Positions 1 to 5,444 of a DNA stretch of 5,444 bases are shown here, piece after piece. Source of the DNA: Planctomycetota bacterium (lineage in GTDB: Bacteria > Planctomycetota > B143-G9); NCBI GenBank assembly GCA_003644275.1, contig QNBY01000094.1, positions 1-5,444 on the forward strand. Direction: 5' to 3'. Numbering within the stretch: position 1 is the stretch's first letter; the number at the start of each line of letters is the position of its first letter. The notes beneath the pieces are model-generated. The model saw only the letters and a list, made by a program, of their open reading frames with translations, was not told where the DNA came from and made no database searches. The translations under genes and the position numbers were made by a program.

Positions 1-1656
1 GAGGGGATAGCCCCCGTCCGGCCCCTCGGCGGGATGGACCATGAGCACCTCGGCCCCCGGCTTCAGCCCGCTCACGGGGTAGAACCAGAAGAAGGGAGGG
101 AGGGAGTCCCAAATCCTGCGGTTTTCGGCGTCGGAGGAGGCGAAGCGGAAGACGGGATGCTTCCGTCCCTCCGGCGTGAGCAGGGGGCGGAAGGGAGCGG
201 TGCGCCGCCTGCCCGCCGGAAGGGGGGCGAGCCTGACGGGAAGCAGCCTCTCCAGCGGGGTGCCCACGAGAGCGCCGAGGCCGTTGTGTTCGCCGCAGAC
301 GTAGATGAAGCCGCCTCCCCCCTCCCCCACGAAGCGCTCGAGCAGATTCCGGGCGTCGGCGTCCACGAAGCCTTCGAGGGAGGGGTCGGCCATTATCACC
401 ACGTCGTAGGCGAGCATTTCCTCCATGTCGGCGGGGAACCGCGCGGGTTTGCGGGCGCCCTCGTAGAACCATGTGCCGTCGGGCCGTTCGAGCAGGACGC
501 AGCAGTCCATGGTGGAATCGCGCATGAGGGCGTGCTTGAGGTAGCGGTACTCCCAGGTTGGGGCGCCGAAGACGGCGAGCACCCTTATCTTGTCCTCGAT
601 GACCTTGACGCGGAAGCGGCGCTCGTTGTTCTCCAGTACGGCCTCGTCCTCGAGGGGGGAGAGTCGGAGGGCGAAGCGGTACTCGCCGGGGGAGTCGAGC
701 TTCAGTTTGAAGGAGAGCGGAAGCGTCTTGCCCGCGGCGGGAAGGGTGACGGCGCGGGAAGCGGCCCGCTTTCCGTTCTTCGAGAGAACCACCTCCGCCT
801 TCCCGCCCTCGCAGCCGGAGGCCCGGACGACGGTGGAGACGGTGAGCTCATCGCCCTTGAAGACGACTTCCTTGTAGTCGGGGGGCTCGAGCGAGGCGTC
901 CACCGGGGGGAGCAGGCCGCCCAGCCCCACGGTGAACACCGGCACGCCGAGGGAGGCGCTGTAGCGGGCGGCGGGGACGGGATGGGGGCCGAAGTTGTGG
1001 CGGCCGTCGCTCACGACGAGGACGCCCGCCAGGCCCGCGGCGGCGTTTCCGGCGAGCACCTCCCTGAGAGCGGAGCCGAGGGCGGTCACGCCGGGGGACG
1101 GGTCCTTTCCGCTCTTCGCGGGGACGAGCTTTCCGGCGAACCGGTAGAGTTTCACGTCGTACTCGCGGGCGAGGGCGGAGAGCAAGGAAAGAGGGGGCTT
1201 TCGGAGGATGTCGGCGGCGAGCTCGGAGCGGGTGAGTTCCTTGAGGCGGGAGAGGGCGGAGGGAGGCGGCGCAGCCGAGGGGGAGCGCGTGAGGCCACCG
1301 GCGTAGCATAGGGCGGCGGCCTGCTCGGGGGAGTAGTTGGCGTCGCGGCGTTTCATGCTGTCGCTCGCGTCGAGCAGGACGGCGAAGACGGCCTTACGGT
1401 CGAGCCTGCGGGGGTAGCTCCAGCGGGGGCCGAGGACGCAGGCGAAGACGAGCATGAGGGCGGCGGCCCTGAGGAAAGCGAGGAGATACCGCCCCCAGCG
1501 GGGGAGGCGGCCGGTGAAGCGCCGGTAGGAGAGCCAGCCGACCGCCAGAGCGGCGACGGCCGCCAGCAGGACGAGCTCGGAAGGCGCTCCGTGCAGGAAA
1601 GTCAGACGGCCGCGGGCCGCTTCTCCGCCCGACAGGCCGAGGAGGAAATCGGTCAT
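1..1656 (-). CDS. VWA / glutamine-amidotransferase-like membrane protein, 3' end cut by window edge
   Basis: The minus strand reads open for 552 codons from ATG at 1656 to the window edge, so the C-terminus is missing. Two hydrophobic helices are visible at about residues 26-44 and 57-76. They are followed by a VWA domain (about 88-247) with a complete metal-binding MIDAS set: DxSxS as D96-A-S98-D-S100, a threonine in GVTALGSAL (T191) and the Asp of VVSDGRHN (D217). A beta-rich linker (about 250-355) leads into an amidotransferase-like fold (from about 356) with IRVLAVFGAPTWEYRYLK, YDVVIMADPS and GGGGFIYVCGEHN. The two-helix plus VWA start resembles BatA-type proteins, and the VWA plus amidotransferase-like order is known from large envelope proteins of unknown function, frequent in Planctomycetes. 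The missing end probably holds the rest of this domain and perhaps another helix. The ribosome site is weak (GGGCGGA, 10 bases upstream), so the start is likely but not certain. Role unknown; I infer envelope protein binding or assembly. Confidence 0.88.
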   Translation of the reverse strand, partial: MTDFLLGLSGGEAARGRLTFLHGAPSELVLLAAVAALAVGWLSYRRFTGRLPRWGRYLLAFLRAAALMLVFACVLGPRWSYPRRLDRKAVFAVLLDASDSMKRRDANYSPEQAAALCYAGGLTRSPSAAPPPSALSRLKELTRSELAADILRKPPLSLLSALAREYDVKLYRFAGKLVPAKSGKDPSPGVTALGSALREVLAGNAAAGLAGVLVVSDGRHNFGPHPVPAARYSASLGVPVFTVGLGGLLPPVDASLEPPDYKEVVFKGDELTVSTVVRASGCEGGKAEVVLSKNGKRAASRAVTLPAAGKTLPLSFKLKLDSPGEYRFALRLSPLEDEAVLENNERRFRVKVIEDKIRVLAVFGAPTWEYRYLKHALMRDSTMDCCVLLERPDGTWFYEGARKPARFPADMEEMLAYDVVIMADPSLEGFVDADARNLLERFVGEGGGGFIYVCGEHNGLGALVGTPLERLLPVRLAPLPAGRRRTAPFRPLLTPEGRKHPVFRFASSDAENRRIWDSLPPFFWFYPVSGLKPGAEVLMVHPAEGPDGGYPL

Positions 1657-1663
1657 GCCCAGT

Positions 1664-1691
1664 TTGTCCGCCCGAGGCAAGGGGGTAAAAT
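1664..1691 (+). promoter_or_regulatory. candidate sigma-70-type promoter for cysS
   Basis: TTGTCC at 1664-1669 could be a -35 box and TAAAAT at 1686-1691 a -10 box (5 of 6 to consensus), with a 16-base spacer. Transcription would begin near 1698, giving a leader of about 40 bases before the cysS ATG. The -10 box has the same TAAAATGC context as the candidate promoter of the lipoprotein gene. The prediction rests on sequence match only. Confidence 0.5.
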
Positions 1692-1700
1692 GCGAACGAG

Positions 1701-1728
1701 ATTATACGGGCCTTCTTGCCCCTGGGAA
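1701..1728 (-). promoter_or_regulatory. candidate sigma-70-type promoter for the VWA membrane protein gene
   Basis: On the minus strand a perfect TATAAT -10 box lies at 1706-1701, and TTCCCA (4 of 6 to the -35 consensus) lies at 1728-1723, with a 16-base spacer. Transcription would start near 1694, giving a leader of about 38 bases. The -35 box overlaps the cysS ribosome binding site, and the whole element interlocks with the candidate cysS promoter facing it. Confidence 0.5.
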
Positions 1729-1730
1729 GG
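1724..1730 (+). promoter_or_regulatory. ribosome binding site of cysS
   Basis: GGGAAGG ends 7 bases before the ATG at 1738, a normal Shine-Dalgarno spacing. It supports 1738 as the start over the in-frame ATG at 1690 (16 extra residues) and the GTG at 1591, which lies inside the divergent gene. Confidence 0.75.
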
Positions 1731-1737
1731 TGAAAAC

Positions 1738-3267
1738 ATGCTGAGAGTGTACAACACGCTCACGAGGAAACTGGAGGTATTCGAGCCCATAGCGCCGCCG
1801 CGGGTGGGCATGTACGTGTGCGGCGTGACGGTGTACGACACCGTGCACGTGGGCCACGCCCGCAGCTACGTGAACTTCGACGCAATAAGGCGCCACCTGG
1901 AGTTCTCCGGCTACGAGGTGAAGCACGTGCAGAACTTCACCGACATAGACGACAAGATAATCGAGCGGGCGAACCGCGAGGGGCGGGACTGGCGGGAGCT
2001 GACCGCCTTCTACACCGCGGAGTACTTCAGGCTGATGGACAGGCTCGGCATAAAGCGCGCCCACCACTACCCGCGGGCCACGGAGTACGTGCCCAAGATG
2101 ATAGAGATGGTGAAGGGGCTCGTGGAGAAGGGGCACGCCTACGTGACGCCGTCGGGGGACGTGTACTTCGACGTCTCCACCTTTCCCGAATACGGGGAGC
2201 TCGCGGGCAAGGCGAGGCTGGAACAGGAGACGGTGAGCCGCGTGCGGTCGAGCGGGGAGAAGCGGAACCCGGCGGACTTCGCGCTGTGGAAGGCGGCGAA
2301 GCCGGGCGAGCCCAAGTGGCCCTCGCCGTGGGGGGAGGGGCGGCCCGGCTGGCACATAGAGTGCTCGGCGATGTCCATGGACCTGCTGGGGGAGAGCTTC
2401 GACATACACGGCGGCGGGCACGACCTCATCTTCCCGCACCACACGAACGAGATGGCGCAGTCGCAGTGCTACACGGGGAAGCCTATGGCGCGCTACTGGC
2501 TCCACAACGGGTTCATCAACATGCGGGGGGAGAAGATGTCGAAGTCGCTGGGCAACTTCGTCACCCTCGAGGAGGCGATGGACCGGCACGGGGCGGCGGC
2601 GCTTCGGATGTTCATACTGAAGACGCACTACCGGAGCCAGCTCGCCTTCGACATATCGCTGGTTGACGAGGCGGCCGCGGCGCTGGAGCGGCTGGCCGAG
2701 GCGGTGTCGGACGCCCGCACGGCGATGGCGCACCTGCCGGACTCCCCGCCGCCCTCCCCCACCAAGAGCGCGAGGAGGCTCGCGGAGTCCGCGGACGGGC
2801 TCGCCGACGCCTTCAAGGAGGCGATGGACGACGACTTCAACACGCCCGCGGCGCTCGCCGCGCTGTTCGAGCACGCGCAGAAGGTGTTTTCCTACGTGAG
2901 ATCGGTGACGGGGCCGTCCTCTCCGGGGCTGGACGCGGGGCTGCTCGGCCGGGCGACGGGCGAGCTGGAGCGGCTTCTCGGCGTGCTGGGCTTCGCGGCG
3001 GAGGAAGCGGGATACGACGCGGAGGCGCTGCGCCGGGCGATGGAGAAGGAAGGCTTCCAGACGCCGGAGGGGTCCGATCCGCTGGAGGAGGCGCTGAGGC
3101 TGAGGCGGTCGCTACGCGAGGAGAGGAAGTTCGAGGCCGCCGACCGCATCCGCGAGGCGGTGAAGGAGGCCACGGGCTTCAAGGTGAAGGACTGGCCGTT
3201 CGCCACGACGGTGTCGAGGCTGAGGATGACGACGGAGCGCCCGGCGGGGGAGGAGGCTTCCGCCTGA
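1738..3267 (+). CDS. cysS: cysteinyl-tRNA synthetase
   Basis: This class I aminoacyl-tRNA synthetase joins cysteine to tRNA-Cys in the cytoplasm using ATP. The 509-residue protein opens with the family-typical LRVYNTLTRKLEVFEP. The HIGH motif is H37-V-G-H40 and the KMSKS motif is at 266-270. The four zinc ligands that select cysteine fall at C28, C209 (WHIEC), H234 and E238 (PHHTNE), the same numbers as I recall for the E. coli enzyme, which supports the chosen start. The conserved DDFNTPAALA stretch is at 365-374, in the DALR-type helical domain, and the tRNA-binding tail motif ADRIR is at 468-472. It is longer than the usual 460-480 residues: there is a proline/serine-rich insertion near 337-345, and the tail after KVKDWP departs from the usual 'Gt.W' ending and runs on to a polar end. 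All catalytic residues are present, so it should be active. The gene appears monocistronic, divergent from the VWA gene and ending at a hairpin terminator. Confidence 0.98.
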   Translation: MLRVYNTLTRKLEVFEPIAPPRVGMYVCGVTVYDTVHVGHARSYVNFDAIRRHLEFSGYEVKHVQNFTDIDDKIIERANREGRDWRELTAFYTAEYFRLMDRLGIKRAHHYPRATEYVPKMIEMVKGLVEKGHAYVTPSGDVYFDVSTFPEYGELAGKARLEQETVSRVRSSGEKRNPADFALWKAAKPGEPKWPSPWGEGRPGWHIECSAMSMDLLGESFDIHGGGHDLIFPHHTNEMAQSQCYTGKPMARYWLHNGFINMRGEKMSKSLGNFVTLEEAMDRHGAAALRMFILKTHYRSQLAFDISLVDEAAAALERLAEAVSDARTAMAHLPDSPPPSPTKSARRLAESADGLADAFKEAMDDDFNTPAALAALFEHAQKVFSYVRSVTGPSSPGLDAGLLGRATGELERLLGVLGFAAEEAGYDAEALRRAMEKEGFQTPEGSDPLEEALRLRRSLREERKFEAADRIREAVKEATGFKVKDWPFATTVSRLRMTTERPAGEEASA

Positions 3268-3296
3268 CGGGCGCGCGGCCAAAGGAAGGCGAAAAG

Positions 3297-3327
3297 AAAG
3301 GCCCCGCTCCGAGGAGCGGGGCCTTTT
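3297..3327. terminator. bidirectional intrinsic terminator between cysS and the lipoprotein gene
   Basis: AAAGGCCCCGCTCC (3297-3310) is the exact reverse complement of 3313-3326. It forms a stem of about 13 pairs closed by a CGAG tetraloop. On the plus strand it is followed by TTTT, and on the minus strand by TTTCTTTT. It begins 29 bases after the cysS stop and ends 21 bases before the stop of the convergent gene, so it can serve both transcripts. Confidence 0.9.
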
Positions 3328-3347
3328 CGTATGCGGGCGGGGAAAGG

Positions 3348-5093
3348 CTACTCGAACATGACGGCGTCGTTGAAGTAGTTGCCGTCCATGTATATCTCGC
3401 CTTCCTTCTTGACGGTGAAGCCCATGCCGCGGGACTCGAAGGAGTTGGAGACGAGGCGGAAGTCCACGCGGGGGTTGGAGGTGCCGCTCTTGAAGACGAG
3501 CTTGGGGCATCCCTTGAAGAGGTTCATGTCTATGACGGTGCGGGAGCCCTTCCCGCTCTGGGAGAAGAGTATTTCGGGGATTTCCTTGAAGCGGTTGTCC
3601 CTGACCACCGCGCCGACGGGGCCGTCCGTGTAGGGGAGGAAGGAGGCCATGTCGCAGTGGTAGAAGTAGTTGGTGGTGATGCGCCAGAAGACGCCCGGCT
3701 TGCCGGGGGCGACGCCAGCGGCGACGAGGCGGACGCGGCTGCGGAGTATGTCGTTCTGGGTGACGGCGACGGTGAAGAGCTCGGTCTTGGGGGCGAGGTT
3801 GCCGGGGTCCACCCAGGAGGCCTCGAGCCTATCCACCACGCGGCAGCGGATGAACTCGGGGCTGTTGACCTTCTCGCAGCGGTTGAAGTGGAAGCGGAAT
3901 TCCTTGTTTCCGGTGGCGACCACGAAGGGGCCTGCGTCGGCGGCGGGCTCGGCGGGAGCGAAGACGTTCTTGCGGACCTCGGCGAGGGCGAAGGCGTTGA
4001 CGCCTATCCAGGAGCCGGGCGCGTTCCTGCGGAAGCGGCAGTTGAGCAGGTCGAGATGGGAGGGCCTGTCGCCCTTGCGGCCCCAGAAGGAGAGCAGGAG
4101 GGGCGTCCGGGAGTTGTAGCGGATCCAGTTGTTCTCGAAGGAGACGTCGTTGCCCGCGGCGGCGAGGAAGGAGCAGCCCTTGTTGCTCTCGAAGTAGTTG
4201 CCGTAGATGGATGCGGTGCGGGCCCTGGCGCGGACGAGGAGGGCGCCGGAGCCGGAGGCTTCGTTGTGGAGGAAGCGGTTGCGCGCCATGGTGAGGAGGG
4301 AGTAGGAATCCACCAGGAAGCCGACGCAGTCGGAGGAGAAGGCGCAACGCACGACGCGGTTGCCTATCATCCTGACGGAGCCGAACTTGCCCAGCACGAC
4401 GTTGCGCTCGCCTGCGTAGAAGCGGCAGCGGTCGAAGAGGTTGTCGTCGAAGACGAGCTGGTCGCGGCCGTCGAGGAGGACGGAATCGCGGGTGAAGGAG
4501 CAGCCGGCGAACTCGTTGGCGACGAACCGGACGGAGGAAGCGCCCTGGGCGCGTATGTCGCGCTCGGATATCTCGCGGTTGAGTACGCGGTTGGCCTCGA
4601 AGACGACGGAGCAGCCCTCGGTGTTGAGCAGCCTGGTTCCCGCGGAGGTGAAGGTGGACTTGGTGATCACGACGCTGGAGGAGCGGCCGGTGACGAGCGC
4701 GCCGTTCCAGTCGCCGAGGAAGTCGCAGTTCTCGAGGCGGAGGTAGGCGTCGGTGACGAGGGTGGGCTCGCCGCTGAAGCCGGGGCCGACGAAGAAGCCG
4801 TCGAAGTTCTCGATCTTGAAGGTGACGCGCTTGGAGGCCTGGGCGCGTATGACGAAAGCGCCCTCGACGATTATCTTGCCGCCCTTCGCGAGCCTAACCT
4901 CGGAGCCCGCGGGGACGACGAACTTGGCGCCCGGCTCGATGTAGAGGGTGCTCTTGATGACGTAGCGGCCGGGCTCGATGACCACCTCTCCCCGGATCTT
5001 TCCCTTCACTTCTCTTTCCGGCGGCAGGCAGGAGCACAGGAAGACCATGCCCGCCAGGATCAGCAGGGCTGCAAGGCGCGTCGGATGTATCAT
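3348..5093 (-). CDS. right-handed parallel beta-helix lipoprotein
   Basis: This 581-residue protein has a lipoprotein signal: basic start (MIHPTR), hydrophobic core (about 7-19) and lipobox L19-C-S-C22, with Cys22 as the likely lipidated residue. Leu at the next position is not an inner-membrane retention signal by the E. coli rule, so an outer-membrane location is plausible. From about residue 35 to the end the chain is made of beta-strand repeats of 22-29 residues, each with a turn of the form N-x-[F/V/I/W] (for example ANEF, DDNLF, GNYF, DMNLF, DGNYF). This is typical of right-handed parallel beta-helix (PbH1-type) proteins. Such folds occur in polysaccharide lyases, adhesins and surface proteins. 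I see no catalytic signature, so substrate and function are unknown. Start choice: an upstream in-frame ATG at 5201 would overlap tcdA and bury the signal peptide 36 residues in, whereas 5093 has a good ribosome site. It ends at a TAG just beyond the shared terminator. Confidence 0.9.
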   Translation of the reverse strand: MIHPTRLAALLILAGMVFLCSCLPPEREVKGKIRGEVVIEPGRYVIKSTLYIEPGAKFVVPAGSEVRLAKGGKIIVEGAFVIRAQASKRVTFKIENFDGFFVGPGFSGEPTLVTDAYLRLENCDFLGDWNGALVTGRSSSVVITKSTFTSAGTRLLNTEGCSVVFEANRVLNREISERDIRAQGASSVRFVANEFAGCSFTRDSVLLDGRDQLVFDDNLFDRCRFYAGERNVVLGKFGSVRMIGNRVVRCAFSSDCVGFLVDSYSLLTMARNRFLHNEASGSGALLVRARARTASIYGNYFESNKGCSFLAAAGNDVSFENNWIRYNSRTPLLLSFWGRKGDRPSHLDLLNCRFRRNAPGSWIGVNAFALAEVRKNVFAPAEPAADAGPFVVATGNKEFRFHFNRCEKVNSPEFIRCRVVDRLEASWVDPGNLAPKTELFTVAVTQNDILRSRVRLVAAGVAPGKPGVFWRITTNYFYHCDMASFLPYTDGPVGAVVRDNRFKEIPEILFSQSGKGSRTVIDMNLFKGCPKLVFKSGTSNPRVDFRLVSNSFESRGMGFTVKKEGEIYMDGNYFNDAVMFE

Positions 5094-5098
5094 TCTTC

Positions 5099-5104
5099 CC
5101 TCCC
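5099..5104 (-). promoter_or_regulatory. ribosome binding site of the beta-helix lipoprotein gene
   Basis: The minus strand reads GGGAGG 5 bases before the ATG at 5093. It fixes the start so that the signal peptide is N-terminal, in place of the longer in-frame ORF that begins at 5201. Confidence 0.8.
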
Positions 5105-5125
5105 GAACTTGAAAGGAACGAGAGC

Positions 5126-5153
5126 ATTTTACCGCGGAATCCGCGATAATCAA
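5126..5153 (-). promoter_or_regulatory. candidate promoter of the lipoprotein gene, with a dyad in its spacer
   Basis: On the minus strand TTGATT (5153-5148) and TAAAAT (5131-5126) match -35 (4 of 6) and -10 (5 of 6) boxes, with a 16-base spacer. The predicted start near 5119 leaves a short leader before the ribosome site. The spacer contains an inverted repeat at 5133-5145 (CGCGGA and TCCGCG around one base), a position where a repressor could act. If real, the gene need not depend on read-through from tcdA. Confidence 0.5.
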
Positions 5154-5163
5154 ACGGAAAGGC

Positions 5164-5444
5164 TCAGGGTTCCGCGAGCATTCTAACGCATTCGCCCGCA
5201 ATTGTAAAGCCGAAAACGGCCGTAACCCAAACGGCGCTGCCGAGATCGGTCCCGCCGGTGGACGGGAGGCGGGGGGAATCGGAGAAGACGGCGCGGACGC
5301 CGCGGGTCACGCCGAGGGCTCGGAGCTTTCTGCGGAGGTTCCTGGCGAGGGGGCAGCCGCGGGTCTCGGATATGTCGGCGGCGCGGACTCCCGAGGCGTC
5401 GAGGAGGCGGGCGGCCCCCATGGAGGAGACGACGGGCACGCCGC
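5164..5444 (-). CDS. tcdA: tRNA threonylcarbamoyladenosine dehydratase (TcdA/CsdL), 5' end cut by window edge
   Basis: Only the last 92 or so codons are present, with the first whole codon at 5442-5440 and stop TGA at 5166-5164. TcdA is an E1/ThiF-like enzyme that uses ATP to dehydrate t6A37 to cyclic ct6A37 in tRNAs reading ANN codons. The visible part carries the family's C-terminal signature in order: PVVSSMGAARLLD, ADISET, CPLARNLRRKLRALGV, GVRAVFSD and GSAVWVTAVFGFTIAGECVRML. The SSMGA / DISET / PLAR / GV..VFS series separates TcdA from the related MoeB, ThiF and HesA proteins. Many homologues have DPLAR where this one has CPLAR. The N-terminal nucleotide-binding glycine loop and catalytic residues lie outside the window, so activity cannot be judged here. 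It ends at the usual place for the family. The lipoprotein gene follows 70 bases downstream on the same strand but has its own candidate promoter. Confidence 0.93.
   Translation of the reverse strand, partial: GVPVVSSMGAARLLDASGVRAADISETRGCPLARNLRRKLRALGVTRGVRAVFSDSPRLPSTGGTDLGSAVWVTAVFGFTIAGECVRMLAEP

Noticed and set aside
34..1311. Long plus-strand open frame (425 codons) opposite the VWA gene
   Set aside because: Its translation is a Gly/Ala/Glu/Val-rich mix with no recognisable motif. It is the mirror of a GC-rich minus-strand gene that shows a full VWA MIDAS set and amidotransferase-like motifs.
1690..1737. Alternative cysS start at ATG 1690, preceded by GGGGG
   Set aside because: It would add 16 residues with no family counterpart, shift the zinc-ligand numbering away from the family's, and use a base inside the candidate -10 box. 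The ATG at 1738 has a proper ribosome site.
1702..2874. Minus-strand open frame (390 codons) across cysS
   Set aside because: It is an Arg/His/Leu/Val-rich antisense shadow of an unmistakable cysteinyl-tRNA synthetase with all catalytic motifs.
3540..4900. Repeated-looking gaag(t/c)..gttg..cgg phrases, checked as a DNA tandem repeat
   Set aside because: The nucleotide sequence is not conserved between units. The periodicity of about 75 bases comes from the beta-helix coils of the encoded protein.
5133..5145. Small GC hairpin as terminator of tcdA
   Set aside because: The stem is only about 5 pairs and no T-run follows on the minus strand. The position inside a promoter spacer makes an operator-like role more plausible.
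3657..5186. Long plus-strand open frame (509 codons) opposite the lipoprotein gene
   Set aside because: The product is a repetitive acidic Gly/Ala/Val/Glu sequence without domains, as expected for the antisense of GC-rich codons. The minus strand has a signal peptide, a ribosome site and regular beta-helix coils.

Overview
This is a GC-rich bacterial window (roughly two thirds G+C by eye) with four protein-coding genes, all short-spaced and with no gap over about 80 bases. In order they are: (1) a membrane protein on the minus strand, cut by the left edge, with two N-terminal membrane helices, a von Willebrand factor A (VWA) domain and a glutamine-amidotransferase-like domain; (2) a complete cysteinyl-tRNA synthetase gene, cysS, on the plus strand; (3) a complete minus-strand lipoprotein built of right-handed parallel beta-helix coils; (4) the C-terminal third of a minus-strand TcdA (YgdL/CsdL) tRNA t6A dehydratase, cut by the right edge.

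The left gene and cysS are divergent, separated by 81 bases that hold two candidate sigma-70-type promoters whose footprints overlap. cysS and the lipoprotein gene converge on a strong GC hairpin with T-runs on both sides, a likely shared bidirectional terminator. tcdA and the lipoprotein gene point the same way, 70 bases apart, with a candidate promoter between them, so the lipoprotein may be transcribed independently.

Two genes act in translation: CysRS charges tRNA-Cys, and TcdA finishes the t6A37 modification of tRNAs reading ANN codons. The other two are envelope proteins, and nothing in the sequence ties them to the tRNA genes or to each other. The large VWA/amidotransferase-like membrane protein is a type common in Planctomycetes and related or deep-branching, often uncultured, lineages. 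The lipoprotein signal (Leu after the lipid-modified Cys) suggests a diderm envelope. The phylum cannot be fixed from this window. Isoleucine ATA codons are unusually common for such GC-rich DNA.

I see no mobile element, CRISPR array, RNA gene or obvious undescribed multigene system. The most distinctive items are the Asn and Cys/Asn ladder of the beta-helix lipoprotein and the overlapping divergent promoters.
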